Below are positions 34,660 through 44,354 of a stretch of DNA of 64,000 bases, in pieces. Positions within the stretch are counted from its first letter, which is position 1. Every line of letters starts with the position of its first letter. Made by a program: the position numbers and the translations under genes. Below the pieces are notes generated by a model, which saw only the letters and a program-made list of their open reading frames with translations, was not told the origin of the DNA and did no database searches. This stretch comes from Phreatobacter stygius (GTDB lineage Bacteria; Pseudomonadota; Alphaproteobacteria; Rhizobiales; Phreatobacteraceae): contig NZ_CP039690.1 in assembly GCF_005144885.1 (NCBI RefSeq), positions 3,113,001-3,177,000 of the forward strand. Direction: 5' to 3'.

Positions 34660-35979
34660 ATGTTGAATCGCCGTTTCATGCTGGCGGTTGCTGCCGCCGC
34701 CGCGCTCGTGTCCAGCCCCGCCTCGGCCCAGGTCGAGATCCAGTGGTGGCATGCGATGACCGGCGCCAACAACGAGGTGGTGGTCAAGCTGGCCGAGGAG
34801 TTCAACGCGTCGCAGCGCGAATTCCGGGTCGTGCCGACCTATAAGGGCTCCTATCCCGACACGATGAATGCCGGCATCGCCGCCTTCCGCGCCGGCAATG
34901 CACCGCACATCCTGCAGGTTTTCGAGGTTGGCACCGCCACCATGATGGCTGCCCGCGGCGCCATCAAGCCGGTCTACCAGTTGATGAGCGAGGCCAACGA
35001 GCCGTTCGACCCGCAAGCCTATCTGCCGGCGGTTGCCGGCTATTATTCGACCTCGCGCGGCGAGATGTTGTCCTTCCCGTTCAACTCCTCGTCCTCGGTC
35101 ATGTGGTACAACAAGGACGCCTTCCGCCGCGCCGGCCTCAATCCGGATCAGCCGCCGCGCACCTGGCCTGATGTCTTCGAGGCGGCAAAAAAGCTGCGCG
35201 CAGCCGGTTACGACAAATGCGGCTTCTCGTCGGCCTGGATCACCTGGCTCAATATCGAGCAGTTCTCGCTCTGGCATAACGTGCCGCTGTCGACCCGGGC
35301 CAATGGCATTGACGGCTTCGACACCGAGCTCAGGTTCAATTCGCCGCTGCATGTCCGTCACCTGCAGAACCTGGTCGAACTGCAGCGCGACAATACCTTC
35401 AGCTATTCCGGCCGCACCAATACCGGTGAGGGCCGCTTCACCTCGGGCGAATGCCCGATCATGCTGACCTCGTCCGGCTTCTACGGCAACGTGCGCGCCA
35501 ATGCGAAGTTCGAATGGGCCAACGCGGCGATGCCCTATTATCCCGACGTCGCCGGCGCGCCGCAGAACTCGACGCTGGGCGGCGCCTCGCTCTGGGTCAT
35601 GGGCGGCCGGCCGGCCGCCGAATATCGTGGCGTGGCGCGCTTCTTCACCTTCCTTTCCGATGTCGACCGGCAGGCCAAGCTGCATACCGATTCCGGCTAT
35701 CTGCCGATCACCCGGGCGGCTTACGCGAAAGTGAAGGCTTCGGGCTTCTACGTGCAGAACCCCTATCTCGAGACGCCGCTTCTGGAGCTGACCAACAAGG
35801 AGCCGACCGAGAATTCCCGCGGCCTGCGGCTTGGCAACATGGTGCAGCTGCGCGACGTCTGGGCCGAAGAGATCGAAGCCGCGCTGGCCGGCCAGAAGCC
35901 GGCGCAGGCCGCGCTCGACGCGGCCGTGGCGCGCGGCAACACCATGCTTCGCCAGTTCGAGCGTACCGTCACGCGCTGA
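34660..35979 (+). CDS. ugpB: sn-Glycerol-3-phosphate ABC transporter binding protein UgpB
   Basis: A 439-residue periplasmic protein. A signal peptide ([20 protein letters not shown], cleaved after ASA) is followed by [20 protein letters not shown], the UgpB hallmark, then [40 protein letters not shown] and [26 protein letters not shown] lies 8 bp before the ATG at 34660. It binds glycerol-3-phosphate and glycerophosphodiesters for use as phosphate source. It is the first gene of ugpBAEC, behind a Pho box. Confidence 0.96.
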   Translation: MLNRRFMLAVAAAAALVSSPASAQVEIQWWHAMTGANNEVVVKLAEEFNASQREFRVVPTYKGSYPDTMNAGIAAFRAGNAPHILQVFEVGTATMMAARGAIKPVYQLMSEANEPFDPQAYLPAVAGYYSTSRGEMLSFPFNSSSSVMWYNKDAFRRAGLNPDQPPRTWPDVFEAAKKLRAAGYDKCGFSSAWITWLNIEQFSLWHNVPLSTRANGIDGFDTELRFNSPLHVRHLQNLVELQRDNTFSYSGRTNTGEGRFTSGECPIMLTSSGFYGNVRANAKFEWANAAMPYYPDVAGAPQNSTLGGASLWVMGGRPAAEYRGVARFFTFLSDVDRQAKLHTDSGYLPITRAAYAKVKASGFYVQNPYLETPLLELTNKEPTENSRGLRLGNMVQLRDVWAEEIEAALAGQKPAQAALDAAVARGNTMLRQFERTVTR

Positions 35980-36037
35980 TCGAGGCGATGCCGGAGCGGG
36001 CTTAAGGCCCGCTCCGGAACGTGCCTTCGGGGGGATC

Positions 36038-36919
36038 ATGGAAAAACGGGTCGTTTTCGACGGCAAGTTGCTGCCCTACATGCTGCTTCTGCCGCAGCTC
36101 GCCGTCACGCTGGTCTTCTTCTATTGGCCGGCGGGCCAGGCGGTCTGGCAGTCGTTCCTGATCCAGGATGCCTTCGGCCTATCGACGGAATTCGTCTGGC
36201 TGGAAAACTATTCCGACCTGTTGTCCAAGCCGGAATATTACAAGTCGATGGTGACGACCGCGATCTTTTCCGCCCTGGTCGCCTGCCTGTCGCTGTCGCT
36301 GTCGCTGTTCCTGGCGATCCAGGCCGACAAGCAGATCCGCGGCACCGGCGCCTACAAGGCCTTCCTGATGTGGCCTTATGCGGTTGCCCCCGCCATTGCC
36401 GGCGTGCTCTGGCTGTTCATGTTCCAGCCCTCGCTCGGCCTGATCGCCCAGGCGCTCCGCTCGCTCGGCTTCGACTGGAACCCGCTGTTGAACGGCAATC
36501 ACGCCATGACGCTGGTGGTCATGGCCGCGACCTGGAAGCAGATCAGCTATAATTTCCTGTTCTTCCTGGCCGGCCTGCAGTCGATTCCGAAGAGCGTCAT
36601 CGAGGCCGCCGCGATCGACGGCGCGGGGCCGATGCGCCGGTTCTGGACCATCATCTTCCCGTTATTGTCGCCGACCACCTTCTTCCTGCTGGTGGTCAAC
36701 ATCGTCTACGTCTTCTTCGACACGTTCGGCATCATCGACGCGACCACCAGCGGCGGCCCGGCCAAGGCCACCGAAACCCTGGTCTACAAGGTCTATTCCG
36801 ACGGTCGCCTGGGCGGCGATCTCGGCGGTTCGGCGGCGCAGTCGGTGATCTTGATGATCATGGTGATCGGGCTCACCGCCATCCAGTTCCGCTATGTCGA
36901 GCGCAAGGTCCAATACTGA
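36038..36919 (+). CDS. ugpA: sn-Glycerol-3-phosphate ABC transporter permease UgpA
   Basis: A 293-residue permease with six hydrophobic segments. The EAA loop [20 protein letters not shown] (about residues 187-206) contacts the ATPase. [20 protein letters not shown] and [12 protein letters not shown]-like sequence match UgpA. The ATG at 36038 follows GGGGGATC; frame upstream is not homologous. Its stop shares one base with the ugpE start. Confidence 0.95.
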   Translation: MEKRVVFDGKLLPYMLLLPQLAVTLVFFYWPAGQAVWQSFLIQDAFGLSTEFVWLENYSDLLSKPEYYKSMVTTAIFSALVACLSLSLSLFLAIQADKQIRGTGAYKAFLMWPYAVAPAIAGVLWLFMFQPSLGLIAQALRSLGFDWNPLLNGNHAMTLVVMAATWKQISYNFLFFLAGLQSIPKSVIEAAAIDGAGPMRRFWTIIFPLLSPTTFFLLVVNIVYVFFDTFGIIDATTSGGPAKATETLVYKVYSDGRLGGDLGGSAAQSVILMIMVIGLTAIQFRYVERKVQY

Positions 36920-37767
36920 TGGTCGAGCGCAAGCGTTTCCTGGATTTCCTGCCGCACCTGGTGCTGCTCGTCGGCATCATGATCGTGGCCTTCCCGGTCT
37001 ATGTCGCCTTCGTCGCCTCGACCTGGGACGCCTCGACCATCTCCAACGGCCAGATGCCGCTGCGGCCCGGGCCCTATTTCCTGGAGAACTACTACAAGAC
37101 CATTTTTGTCGGCACGGCCTCGTCGACCCGCGAGCCGGTCGGCGGCATGATGCTGAACAGCCTGGTGATGGCGCTGACCATTGCCATCGGCAAGATCATG
37201 ATCTCGATCGTTTCGGCCTTCGCCGTGGTCTATTTCCGCTTTCCGTTCCGGATGACCGCCTTCTGGGTGATCTTCATGACCCTGATGCTGCCGGTCGAGG
37301 TGCGCATCTATCCGACCTACAAGATCGTCGCCGATCTCGGCCTGCTCGACACCTATGCCGGCCTGACCATCCCGCTGATCGCCTCGGCGACCGCGACGCT
37401 CTTGTTCCGCCAGTTCTTCATGACCGTGCCGGACGAACTGGTCGAGGCCTCGAAGATCGACGGCGCCAGCGCCATGCAATTCTTCAAGGACACACTGCTG
37501 CCGCTGTCGATCACCTCGATCGCGGCGATGTTCGTGATCCAGTTCATCTATGGCTGGAACCAGTATCTCTGGCCGCTCCTGATCACCACCCGCGACGACA
37601 TGCAGACCATCGTCATCGGCATCAAGAAGATGATCGTCACCCAGGATGCGCTGACCGAATGGCAGCTGGCCATGGCGACCGCGATCCTCGCCATGCTGCC
37701 GCCGGTCCTGGTGGTGGTGATCATGCAGAAGCTCTTCGTGAAGGGCCTCGTCGAGACGGAAAAATGA
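36919..37767 (+). CDS. ugpE: sn-Glycerol-3-phosphate ABC transporter permease UgpE
   Basis: A 282-residue permease, six hydrophobic segments, with the EAA loop [20 protein letters not shown] and the UgpE patterns [15 protein letters not shown] and [21 protein letters not shown] couples it to ugpA. It forms the channel heterodimer with UgpA. Confidence 0.95.
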   Translation: MVERKRFLDFLPHLVLLVGIMIVAFPVYVAFVASTWDASTISNGQMPLRPGPYFLENYYKTIFVGTASSTREPVGGMMLNSLVMALTIAIGKIMISIVSAFAVVYFRFPFRMTAFWVIFMTLMLPVEVRIYPTYKIVADLGLLDTYAGLTIPLIASATATLLFRQFFMTVPDELVEASKIDGASAMQFFKDTLLPLSITSIAAMFVIQFIYGWNQYLWPLLITTRDDMQTIVIGIKKMIVTQDALTEWQLAMATAILAMLPPVLVVVIMQKLFVKGLVETEK

Positions 37768-37777
37768 GGACATATCG

Positions 37778-38848
37778 ATGAGCGAGGTCATTCTCGACCA
37801 GGTCCGCAAGGTCTATCCCGGCGGCGTCGAAGCCGTGAAGGGGGTCGATATCAAGGTGCCGACCGGCGCGTTTTGCGTGCTGGTCGGACCGTCCGGCTGC
37901 GGCAAATCCACACTCCTGCGCATGATCGCCGGGCTGGAAACCATCACCGGCGGCTCGATCACCATTGGCGGGGTCGTCTGCAACCAGCTGGAGCCGGCCG
38001 AACGCGACATCGCCATGGTGTTCCAGAACTACGCGCTCTATCCGCATATGAGCGTCTACGACAACATGGCCTATGGCCTGCGCAACCGCGGCACGCCCAA
38101 GCCCGAGATCGACACGCGCGTCCGTGAGGCGGCCCGTATCCTGGAAATCACGCCGTTCCTCGAGCGCAAGCCGCGCGCGCTCTCCGGCGGCCAGCGCCAG
38201 CGCGTCGCCATGGGCCGCGCCATCGTGCGCAAGCCCAAGGCTTTCCTGTTCGACGAGCCCCTGTCCAATCTCGATGCCAAGCTGCGCATGCAGATGCGGG
38301 TCGAGATCAAGAAGCTGCAGCGGGCGCTCGGGACCACCTCGGTCTATGTCACCCATGACCAGCTCGAGGCCATGACGCTGGCCGACATCCTGGTGGTGAT
38401 GAACCGGGGCGAGGTCGAGCAGGCCGGCAGTCCGCTCGATCTCTACGAGCGGCCGGCGACCACCTTCGTCGCGAGCTTCATCGGCGCGCCGCCGATGAAC
38501 CTGATCAAGGTTGCCCAGGGACCGAACGGGCCGGTGCTTGCAGGCGTCACCGGTGGCAAGGGCCTGGCCGTACCGGCCGGCGGTGCGCTGCTCGGCATTC
38601 GGCCCGAGCACCTGACCCTGGTGACCGGGCCGGTGCCGGACGACGCGGTCGGCCTGACCTTTCCGGTTTCGGCGGTCGAGGCGGTCGGTGCCGAAACCTT
38701 CGTCTACGGCCCGCTCGACGGCAACGGTTTGGAGATCATCGCCCGGCTGCCGGGCAAGGCGCTGCTGGCCCCCGGCACGCCGGTCTCGGTCATGGCGACC
38801 GCCGATCACCTGCACCTGTTCGATCCCGACAGCGGCAAGCGGCTGTAG
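37778..38848 (+). CDS. ugpC: sn-Glycerol-3-phosphate ABC transporter ATP-binding protein UgpC
   Basis: A 356-residue ABC ATPase of the MalK/UgpC type. Walker A is GPSGCGKST (about residues 36-44), the signature is [14 protein letters not shown], Walker B is [15 protein letters not shown], and the switch His lies in [14 protein letters not shown]. The C-terminal regulatory beta domain (about 240-356) contains [10 protein letters not shown]. It starts 10 bp after ugpE. In related systems this subunit responds to intracellular phosphate. Confidence 0.96.
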   Translation: MSEVILDQVRKVYPGGVEAVKGVDIKVPTGAFCVLVGPSGCGKSTLLRMIAGLETITGGSITIGGVVCNQLEPAERDIAMVFQNYALYPHMSVYDNMAYGLRNRGTPKPEIDTRVREAARILEITPFLERKPRALSGGQRQRVAMGRAIVRKPKAFLFDEPLSNLDAKLRMQMRVEIKKLQRALGTTSVYVTHDQLEAMTLADILVVMNRGEVEQAGSPLDLYERPATTFVASFIGAPPMNLIKVAQGPNGPVLAGVTGGKGLAVPAGGALLGIRPEHLTLVTGPVPDDAVGLTFPVSAVEAVGAETFVYGPLDGNGLEIIARLPGKALLAPGTPVSVMATADHLHLFDPDSGKRL

Positions 38849-38890
38849 GATTGCAGCCCTGCCACCGGATGGCTCCCACGCCGCGCCGAT

Positions 38891-38919
38891 CTTGAACCTG
38901 CTCGCCGCGACCTCCATAT
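38891..38919 (+). promoter_or_regulatory. Sigma-32 (RpoH) type heat-shock promoter for hsp20
   Basis: CTTGAAC (38891-38897) and CTCCATAT (38912-38919) are 14 bp apart, close to the RpoH consensus CTTGAAA-N(13-17)-CCCCATNT. The predicted start is near 38927, leaving a leader of about 70 nt. A 10-bp inverted repeat (38905-38914 / 38924-38933) flanks the -10 element. Confidence 0.65.
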
Positions 38920-38981
38920 TCCAGAGGTCGCGGAACGCTCCGTGACGCTGGGCGCCTTCGGGGCCCGGCCGATGTCGCTCA

Positions 38982-38996
38982 GTCGAGGACCTCGAC
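38982..38996 (+). promoter_or_regulatory. Hairpin over the hsp20 ribosome-binding site, possible RNA thermometer
   Basis: GTCGAGGACCTCGAC is a 7+1+7 palindrome ending two bases before the ATG. In RNA a GTCGA/TCGAC stem with GGACC loop would hold the GAGGA ribosome site. Another hairpin can form in the leader (GGGC...GCCC near 38950-38967). Rhizobial small heat-shock genes often have ROSE-type thermometers; this is a candidate only. Confidence 0.4.
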
Positions 38997-38997
38997 C

Positions 38998-39426
38998 ATG
39001 TCGCGTGTGCCGTCTCTCTCGTCGCCGTTTCTGCTCGGTTTCGATCAGCTCGAGCGGGTGCTCGATCGGGTCACCAAGGCAGCCGACGGCTATCCGCCCT
39101 ACAATATCGAGCGGATCGCTGCGGAAGCGGGCCTGCCGGACCGGCTTCGGATCACCCTGGCTGTTGCGGGTTTCACCCGCGATCAGCTCGATGTGACGGT
39201 GGAAGAAAGCCAATTGACCATTCGCGGCCGTCAACAGGACGACGGCGAGGGTCGGACCTTCATCCATCGGGGGATTGCGGCACGGCAATTCCAGCGCGTC
39301 TTCGTGCTGGCGGATGGCATGGAAGTGATGGGAGCAGACCTGAAGAACGGGTTGCTCTCGGTTGATCTTGCCCGCCCGGAGCCTGAACGGATCGTGCGGC
39401 GCATTGATATAGCGGCTCACGACTGA
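38998..39426 (+). CDS. Small heat-shock protein, Hsp20/alpha-crystallin family
   Basis: A 142-residue IbpA-type chaperone. The N-terminal SSPFLLGFDQLERVLDRVTK and PPYNIERIAAEAG are typical of alphaproteobacterial class A Hsp20 proteins. The alpha-crystallin domain runs from about residue 48 to 130, with ITLAVAGFTRDQLDVTVEES, IRGRQQDD and a GLLSVDL segment equivalent to the usual G-L-L motif. It holds unfolding proteins in the cytosol. A sigma-32-like promoter and a hairpin at the ribosome site point to heat control. The DUF1150 gene follows, a common pairing in this order. Confidence 0.93.
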   Translation: MSRVPSLSSPFLLGFDQLERVLDRVTKAADGYPPYNIERIAAEAGLPDRLRITLAVAGFTRDQLDVTVEESQLTIRGRQQDDGEGRTFIHRGIAARQFQRVFVLADGMEVMGADLKNGLLSVDLARPEPERIVRRIDIAAHD

Positions 39427-39461
39427 GCCTTGTTCGACCTGCCTATGGAGGAGGTTTGACC

Positions 39462-39704
39462 ATGAATACGATCATGACCCCTGAAGTGCTTGCCCAGATC
39501 GGCCTGTCCAAGGTCGCTTATGTCAAAGCCATCCGCTCCGACGATATGGCCCGGATGTTTCCGCAGGCCCCGCCGCTGCCGCCGGGGCTCGACCTGTTCG
39601 CGCTGATTTCTGCCGATGGTTCGCCGATCATGGTGACCGACCGCCGCGAAGAGGCGGTGGCCAATGCCTGGCAGAACGAACTCGAGACCGTCAGCCTGCA
39701 CTGA
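39462..39704 (+). CDS. DUF1150 family protein
   Basis: An 80-residue protein with the DUF1150 pattern: VLAQIGLSKVAYVKAIRSDD, FPQAPPLPPGLDLFALISAD, GSPIMVTDRREEAVANAW. GGAGGAGG lies 6-13 bp before the ATG at 39462, so I prefer it to a TTG 6 bp upstream. It is restricted to alphaproteobacteria and usually lies behind an hsp20 gene, suggesting heat-shock co-expression. Function is unknown. Confidence 0.9.
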   Translation: MNTIMTPEVLAQIGLSKVAYVKAIRSDDMARMFPQAPPLPPGLDLFALISADGSPIMVTDRREEAVANAWQNELETVSLH

Positions 39705-39775
39705 CCGACCCATCTCCGGCAATGATGCCGGCCGCGCCGCCCATGCCGCGGCGTCGGGTGAACCATGTGCGGTGG

Positions 39776-40873
39776 TCAGTGCATCTTGGCTGACTTGCCG
39801 CGCACCTGCCAGAAGCGCAACACGCGCAGTGCCGTGTTGGTGGTCAGCTTGTCATAGCTCTCGCGCGCCAGTTCGAGCGCTGCGGGAGCCATGCTGGCGC
39901 CGTTCGGACGCACTTTCAGCACATGTTTGAGCGCCGACCAGGACAGGCCGGCGGCGCGCGCCAGGATCAGGATCGGGTCGGCGCGCTCGCCCAGGAACAG
40001 CCGTTCGACCATGTCGACCGGCACGCCGCAGAGCACCGACAGCGCACAGACCGTTTCCTCGAACTTGTCCTGCTTGGCATAGGCCTTGAGCTCGGCCTCG
40101 CCGAGCTTGCCCTTGTGGTGCAGCCCGACGATCGCCCGGTGAATGGCGGTATAGTCGCGCCGCTCCGGGCCGGAGCCAACCGCGATCCGGTCGGCGATGC
40201 CGGCAAGCGCGGTGCGCACCTGGGCGCGGTCCTTGGCGGCGGTCGAGGCCAGCAGGCGCTCCTGGACGCCCTCCTTGGCGCTCGCCAGGATCACCCGGAA
40301 CAGATAGGGCGGAATGTCCTTGCGCAGGCCAATGCATTCGGCGAGCACGTCGTCGTCCTTGGCACGCGACACCAGGGCGCCATAGCCTTCGGTGGAGAAG
40401 GCGGCGCCCTCATTGGCTGCGACCGTCAGCGCGACCTTGTCGTTGCCACGCTTGACCAGCACGTCGGTCACCACTTCCGAGACCTTCTTGCGGCAGGCAA
40501 TCGCCTGCATGTGGTCCTGGCTCTTGGTCTCCGCGATATCGGCGAGCAGGCTGTCGTCGAGCTGGGCGGCCAAAAGCAGGATCGGCCGGGCGACATCGAT
40601 CTCGTCGTCCTGGGCAAGGCTGCGCAGCACCGTCGGCGGGGCGTTCTCAACCGGTGCCAGGCGCTCGGACAGCTCCTGGCGGACGGCTTTTTCCATCGCC
40701 GCGGACAGGCGCATGATGACGTTGTCGAACAGCGAGATCTGCGTCTGGGTATAACGCGCGGCGTCGCCGAGAAAGAGATCGGTGACCTTGCGCAGCGTCT
40801 CGACCCGCCGGTCGCTCGGACCGCGGGCAATGACATGTTCGAGTTCCTCGATGATCGTCGCGGCGGCTGCCAT
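39776..40873 (-). CDS. DUF2336 domain protein
   Basis: A 365-residue, mostly helical protein matching DUF2336: IIEELEHVIARGPSDRRVET at the start, then repeated helical hairpins (for example FSTEGYGALVSRAKDDDVLA and IAVGSGPERRDYTAIHRAIV). It has no signal peptide. I choose ATG 40873 (MAAAATII); TTG 40903 would add ten residues. DUF2336 proteins are found in alphaproteobacteria, some linked to motility or cell-cycle regulation, but no activity is known. It converges on the DUF1150 gene. Confidence 0.85.
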   Translation of the reverse strand: MAAAATIIEELEHVIARGPSDRRVETLRKVTDLFLGDAARYTQTQISLFDNVIMRLSAAMEKAVRQELSERLAPVENAPPTVLRSLAQDDEIDVARPILLLAAQLDDSLLADIAETKSQDHMQAIACRKKVSEVVTDVLVKRGNDKVALTVAANEGAAFSTEGYGALVSRAKDDDVLAECIGLRKDIPPYLFRVILASAKEGVQERLLASTAAKDRAQVRTALAGIADRIAVGSGPERRDYTAIHRAIVGLHHKGKLGEAELKAYAKQDKFEETVCALSVLCGVPVDMVERLFLGERADPILILARAAGLSWSALKHVLKVRPNGASMAPAALELARESYDKLTTNTALRVLRFWQVRGKSAKMH

Positions 40874-41227
40874 CGACACCCCAATCTGCGATTTGCTCGG
40901 CAATGCTGTTCCCTGGGGAACCCTAGCCGCCGCGCCATTAAGAAGAGGTTTCGCTCACGCTGCGTAATGTGGAAAACCGCGCCATTGGCTGGAAATGGCG
41001 GGTTTTCGCGGTGGATGCAGCGCTTCGGCCACGGCCTGGAGGGCCGCATGGCGGTTCCCCTCCCGACTTGGTGAAATTCGTCGGAACGGTGCTTGATGCG
41101 CCGGAGGAAATGTGCGAGACACGCGCTCCGCAACGCGAGCCGCCTTGGCCCGCGCTGCTTAGGGCCCTCCTCGGGGCCCTCCTGGCGGATACCCCAAGAT
41201 CCGCCCGAACGTCCGACAGGGACGTGT
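40874..41227. other. Intergenic region upstream of tRNA-Ala
   Basis: No gene is convincing here. A hairpin at 40973-41006 (AAAACC/GGTTTT and GCCATT/AATGGC around a 7-nt loop, one small internal loop) ends in TTTT and could terminate transcription. A 12-bp tandem pair GGGCCCTCCTCG/GGGCCCTCCTGG is at 41162-41185. A tRNA promoter must lie in this stretch but I cannot place it. Confidence 0.5.
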
Positions 41228-41303
<76 letters not shown>

Positions 41304-41404
41304 AATCTCTCCGCATGAACAGTTTCAGCCGGCGCGCCGGTGTGGCGTCCGGTGTGGCTCGCGCCTGATCGGCAGGCGTTTCATCGCTGCTGCCCGCCCT
41401 TCGA

Positions 41405-42181
41405 CTAGGGCAGCATGGCCGACATGCGCGCCGCGCCCTCCTTCAGCCGTGGCAGGATCTCGTTGAGCAGCCGCTCGTCCGATGTCCTGAGCGCGCTGGC
41501 GCTGGCATTGAGGGAGGCGACCACCAGTCCGCCGCGATTTCGCACCGGCACGGAAATACCGATCAGGCCCTCCTCGAGCTCTTCCCGGTTGATCGCATAA
41601 CCGTCGGCGCCGGCCGCCGTGATGATCTTCAAGAGCTCGGCGCGGCTGGTGACGGTGCTCGGCGTCAGCTTTTCCACCTTGCTCCGCGCCAGCAGGGCTT
41701 CCAGCTCGCCGGGCGGCAGGGCCGCCAACTGCACCCGGCCCGAGGCGGCGGTGAAGGCCGGCAGCCGCATGCCCATGGTGATCACATAGGCCATGCGGCG
41801 CCCGGGCATGTCGGAGCGCGCGACAAAAATCACCTCGGCCTCGTCGAGCACCGAGATCGAAACGGTTTCTTCGATGGTTCGCGACAGCTCGTCGAGATAG
41901 GGCTGCAAGGCCGCGCCAAGGCCAACCGAGGCGAGGAAGGAATAACCGAGCCGGAGCACGCGGGTGGTCAGCTCGAACTGCTTGCCATTGACCTTGGCGA
42001 AGCCGAGCTCGGTCAGCGTCAGCAGCAGCCGGCGCGTCACCGCGCGATCGAGCTTGATGCGCTGGGCGACCTCGGCGACCGACATGCTGCGGTGGCCGGG
42101 TCCGAACGCCTCGATGACCGAAAGGCCGCGGGCGAACCCCGTCACGAAGGTCTGACTCTGCCGTGTTTCGCCGTCCGTCAT
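41405..42181 (-). CDS. IclR family transcriptional regulator (first of a tandem pair)
   Basis: A 258-residue IclR regulator of the PcaR/PobR-like branch. The N-terminal winged HTH is SFVTGFARGLSVIEAF-like (here TFVTGFARGLSVIEAFGPGH), with SVAEVAQRIKLDRAVTRRLL as recognition part. The C-terminal effector domain includes VRFVARSD-like IFVARSDMPG, AFTAASGRVQLAAL and GLIGISVPVRNRGGLVVASL. The next gene upstream is a paralogue, about half identical by eye. They probably control the adjacent transporter and catabolic operons, sensing an aromatic or other carboxylic acid. Confidence 0.92.
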   Translation of the reverse strand: MTDGETRQSQTFVTGFARGLSVIEAFGPGHRSMSVAEVAQRIKLDRAVTRRLLLTLTELGFAKVNGKQFELTTRVLRLGYSFLASVGLGAALQPYLDELSRTIEETVSISVLDEAEVIFVARSDMPGRRMAYVITMGMRLPAFTAASGRVQLAALPPGELEALLARSKVEKLTPSTVTSRAELLKIITAAGADGYAINREELEEGLIGISVPVRNRGGLVVASLNASASALRTSDERLLNEILPRLKEGAARMSAMLP

Positions 42182-42275
42182 GATGCCCCCCGGGGCGCGA
42201 ACCGCGGCCCGCCCCCGCTGCTTGCATAATGGGCGAGCCGCCGCTTGGGCAAGCCGGATGCGGCGGGGATGGCGC

Positions 42276-43067
42276 CTAGAGCAGGATGCCGGTGAGCTGC
42301 TCGGCGCAGGCCTGCAGTTTCGGGATGACGTCGGCGACCATGCGTTGCCTGTCGATCCGGCCGAGATAGGAGCTCGTGTTGAGTGCTGCGACCGGGCGGC
42401 CGGAACGGCTGCGCACCAGCACCGAGGCGCCGAGCAGATCGAGCTCGGTCTCCTGCTCGTTCAGGGCATAACCCTGCGCGCGGGCCTCGGCGATCAGCGC
42501 GGCCAGCCGGGCCGGATCGGTTTCGGTATGCGGCGTCAGGCGTGTCAGGTCGCTGCGCGCCAGGATGGCCTGGGCGTCCGCCGGCGGCAGCGCACTCAAC
42601 AGCATGCGCCCGGAGGCCGAGGCGTAAGCCGCCACCGTCATCCCCGGCGTGATCGTGTAGGAGATGCGGCCCGCCTCGGCATGGCCGGCAAAGGCATCGG
42701 AGCGCGCGATGAACACGACCCGGTCGCCGGACAGGACCGACAGCGACACCGTGTCGCCGATCTCGCGCGACAGTCTGTCGAGGAACGGCTGGGTCGCGCC
42801 GTCGAGCCCGACTGTGGCGAGATAGGAATAACCGAGATGCAGGATGCGCGGCGTCAGTTCGTATTTGCGCCGGTCGACCGTGACAAAGCCGAGCTCCTGC
42901 AGCGTCAGCAGGAGCCGGCGGGCCACCGCCCGGTCGAGCCCGGTCCTGACGGCGACATCGGCAACCGTCAATTGCCGGGCCGTCGGCCCGAAGGCCTCGA
43001 TGACCGACAGGCCACGGGCAAAGCCTGAAACGAAACGATAGCTCTTCTTCTGGTCGGCTTCGGCCAT
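42276..43067 (-). CDS. IclR family transcriptional regulator (second of a tandem pair)
   Basis: A 263-residue IclR regulator with RFVSGFARGLSVIEAFGPTA, LDRAVARRLLLTLQELGF and effector-domain sequence VFIARSDAFAGHAEAGRISY, AYASASGRMLLSAL and LGASVLVRSRSGRPVAALNT. It is divergent from the TRAP transporter operon, 206 bp away, and a 17-bp palindrome sits in that gap at the operon's transcription start region. It is therefore the best candidate for the regulator that binds the three related palindromes in this block. Confidence 0.92.
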   Translation of the reverse strand: MAEADQKKSYRFVSGFARGLSVIEAFGPTARQLTVADVAVRTGLDRAVARRLLLTLQELGFVTVDRRKYELTPRILHLGYSYLATVGLDGATQPFLDRLSREIGDTVSLSVLSGDRVVFIARSDAFAGHAEAGRISYTITPGMTVAAYASASGRMLLSALPPADAQAILARSDLTRLTPHTETDPARLAALIAEARAQGYALNEQETELDLLGASVLVRSRSGRPVAALNTSSYLGRIDRQRMVADVIPKLQACAEQLTGILL

Positions 43068-43170
43068 TCTTGTCCCTTTGGCGCGTTCGTGCTGGCGAAT
43101 CCACCGTTTCGGCCGTCTGGCTGGCGGACCCTAGTCGAGTTCGGCCGGATCGTCAGCGCGCCGCGTCCGT

Positions 43171-43224
43171 TTGACGGCACATTCCATTTTGCTATATAAC
43201 GCACAAATGAGCGCTAAGCGCTCA
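43171..43224 (+). promoter_or_regulatory. TRAP operon promoter with IclR-type operator
   Basis: TTGACG (43171-43176) and TATATA/TATAAC (43193-43200) form a good promoter, 16-18 bp spacing. CGCACAA lies at 43200-43206 and a perfect palindrome TGAGCGCT-A-AGCGCTCA at 43208-43224, covering the expected transcription start. The CGCACA and CGCTCA half-sites start 19 bp apart, as at the two related sites near 48.4 and 54.4 kb. Confidence 0.65.
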
Positions 43225-43273
43225 AACCAATGAGACGCGGCAAAGCAGCGTCCGTCCAGACGGGAGAAGATCC

Positions 43274-44293
43274 ATGCCGATATCGAGACGCGACATCATG
43301 CGCGCCCTGCCCGTGCTCGGCGCGGCGGGCGCCCTGGTCCCCGGCATCTTCGAGGCCCAGGCCCAGGACCTCTGGCGGGTCGCCTCCGCCGCGCCGCCGA
43401 CCGGCATCCTGCGCGAGCATCACGAGCGCATCGCGCTGCAGATCGGCGCCGCCAGCCAGGGCGGGATCCAGTCGGCTTTCCAATATGTCTCCAGCGAGCA
43501 GGAGGCGCTGCAGCAGATCACCCGCGGCCGTCTGCAGGGCGGCGTCATCTCGATGATCGCGCTCGGCGCCATCGTGCCCGAGGCCGGTGTCCTGCTGACA
43601 CCTTTCCTGTTCGAATCCGAGGCCGAGGCGGAATGGGTGATCCGCAACCGCCTGGCCGACAAGCTGCGTCCCTTGCTGGAGGCGAAAGGCCTGGCCCTGA
43701 TCGGCTTTGCCGCCGGCGGCTGGATCAATGTGGCGACCAGGACCGCCGTGAAATCGCCGGCCGACGTGCGCGGCCGCAAGATCCGGGCGTCACCCGCGCC
43801 GGCCTCGCAATTTTTCTGGTCGACCCTTGGCGCCAATCCCGTGCAATTGCCGATCGGCGAATTGTTTTCCGCGCTCGAACAGGGCCTGGTCGAGGGCGCC
43901 GACCTGCCCTTCACCTTTTATGTCGCCTCGCCCGCCGCGGTCAGCACGCCGCACTACACGCTGACCCGTCACGGCTACAATTTCAGCGGCGTGATCGTGA
44001 ACCTCGGTGCCTGGAACAAGCTGCCGGCGGCACGCAAAGCCGCCATCCTGGCGGGCCTGCCGACACTCGAGACGCTGAACCGCGAGTTCGACCAGTCGGA
44101 GACGGCGCTGGCCGAAAAATTCCGCGGCACCGGCGGCAGCATCCACGCCTTGAGCCAGGAGGAGCGGCAGGGCTGGATCGGCGCCATCGCGGCGCGCCAG
44201 CAGGCCTTTGTCGGCGGTCTGGGCGCGCCGTCGGCAGCCTTTTTCGAGGTGGTCCAGAGCGGCCGGCGCGATTTTGCGGCAACCCGGTCCTGA
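43274..44293 (+). CDS. TRAP transporter substrate-binding protein (DctP family)
   Basis: A 339-residue periplasmic protein. SRRDIMRALPVLGAAGA looks like a twin-arginine signal, cleaved after AQAQ. Family landmarks are GGRLQGGVISMIALGAIVPE-like sequence, ALIGFAAGGWINVATRTAVK, the conserved DVRGRKIRASPAP with the ligand-binding Arg, and GELFSALEQGLVEGADLPF. It captures an organic acid for the DctQ/DctM permease encoded next. The operon starts behind a promoter with an IclR-type operator. Confidence 0.92.
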   Translation: MPISRRDIMRALPVLGAAGALVPGIFEAQAQDLWRVASAAPPTGILREHHERIALQIGAASQGGIQSAFQYVSSEQEALQQITRGRLQGGVISMIALGAIVPEAGVLLTPFLFESEAEAEWVIRNRLADKLRPLLEAKGLALIGFAAGGWINVATRTAVKSPADVRGRKIRASPAPASQFFWSTLGANPVQLPIGELFSALEQGLVEGADLPFTFYVASPAAVSTPHYTLTRHGYNFSGVIVNLGAWNKLPAARKAAILAGLPTLETLNREFDQSETALAEKFRGTGGSIHALSQEERQGWIGAIAARQQAFVGGLGAPSAAFFEVVQSGRRDFAATRS

Positions 44294-44354
44294 CCGGCCG
44301 CGTCGCCGCAAACCACTCAGGCAATCGACAACGTCATCTAGAGGGGGCGACGTC

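Noticed and set aside
38905-38933. 10-bp inverted repeat read as a ugp terminator or the first hairpin of an RNA thermometer.
   Set aside because: It overlaps the predicted -10 element, has no T-run, and most of it would lie before the transcript start.
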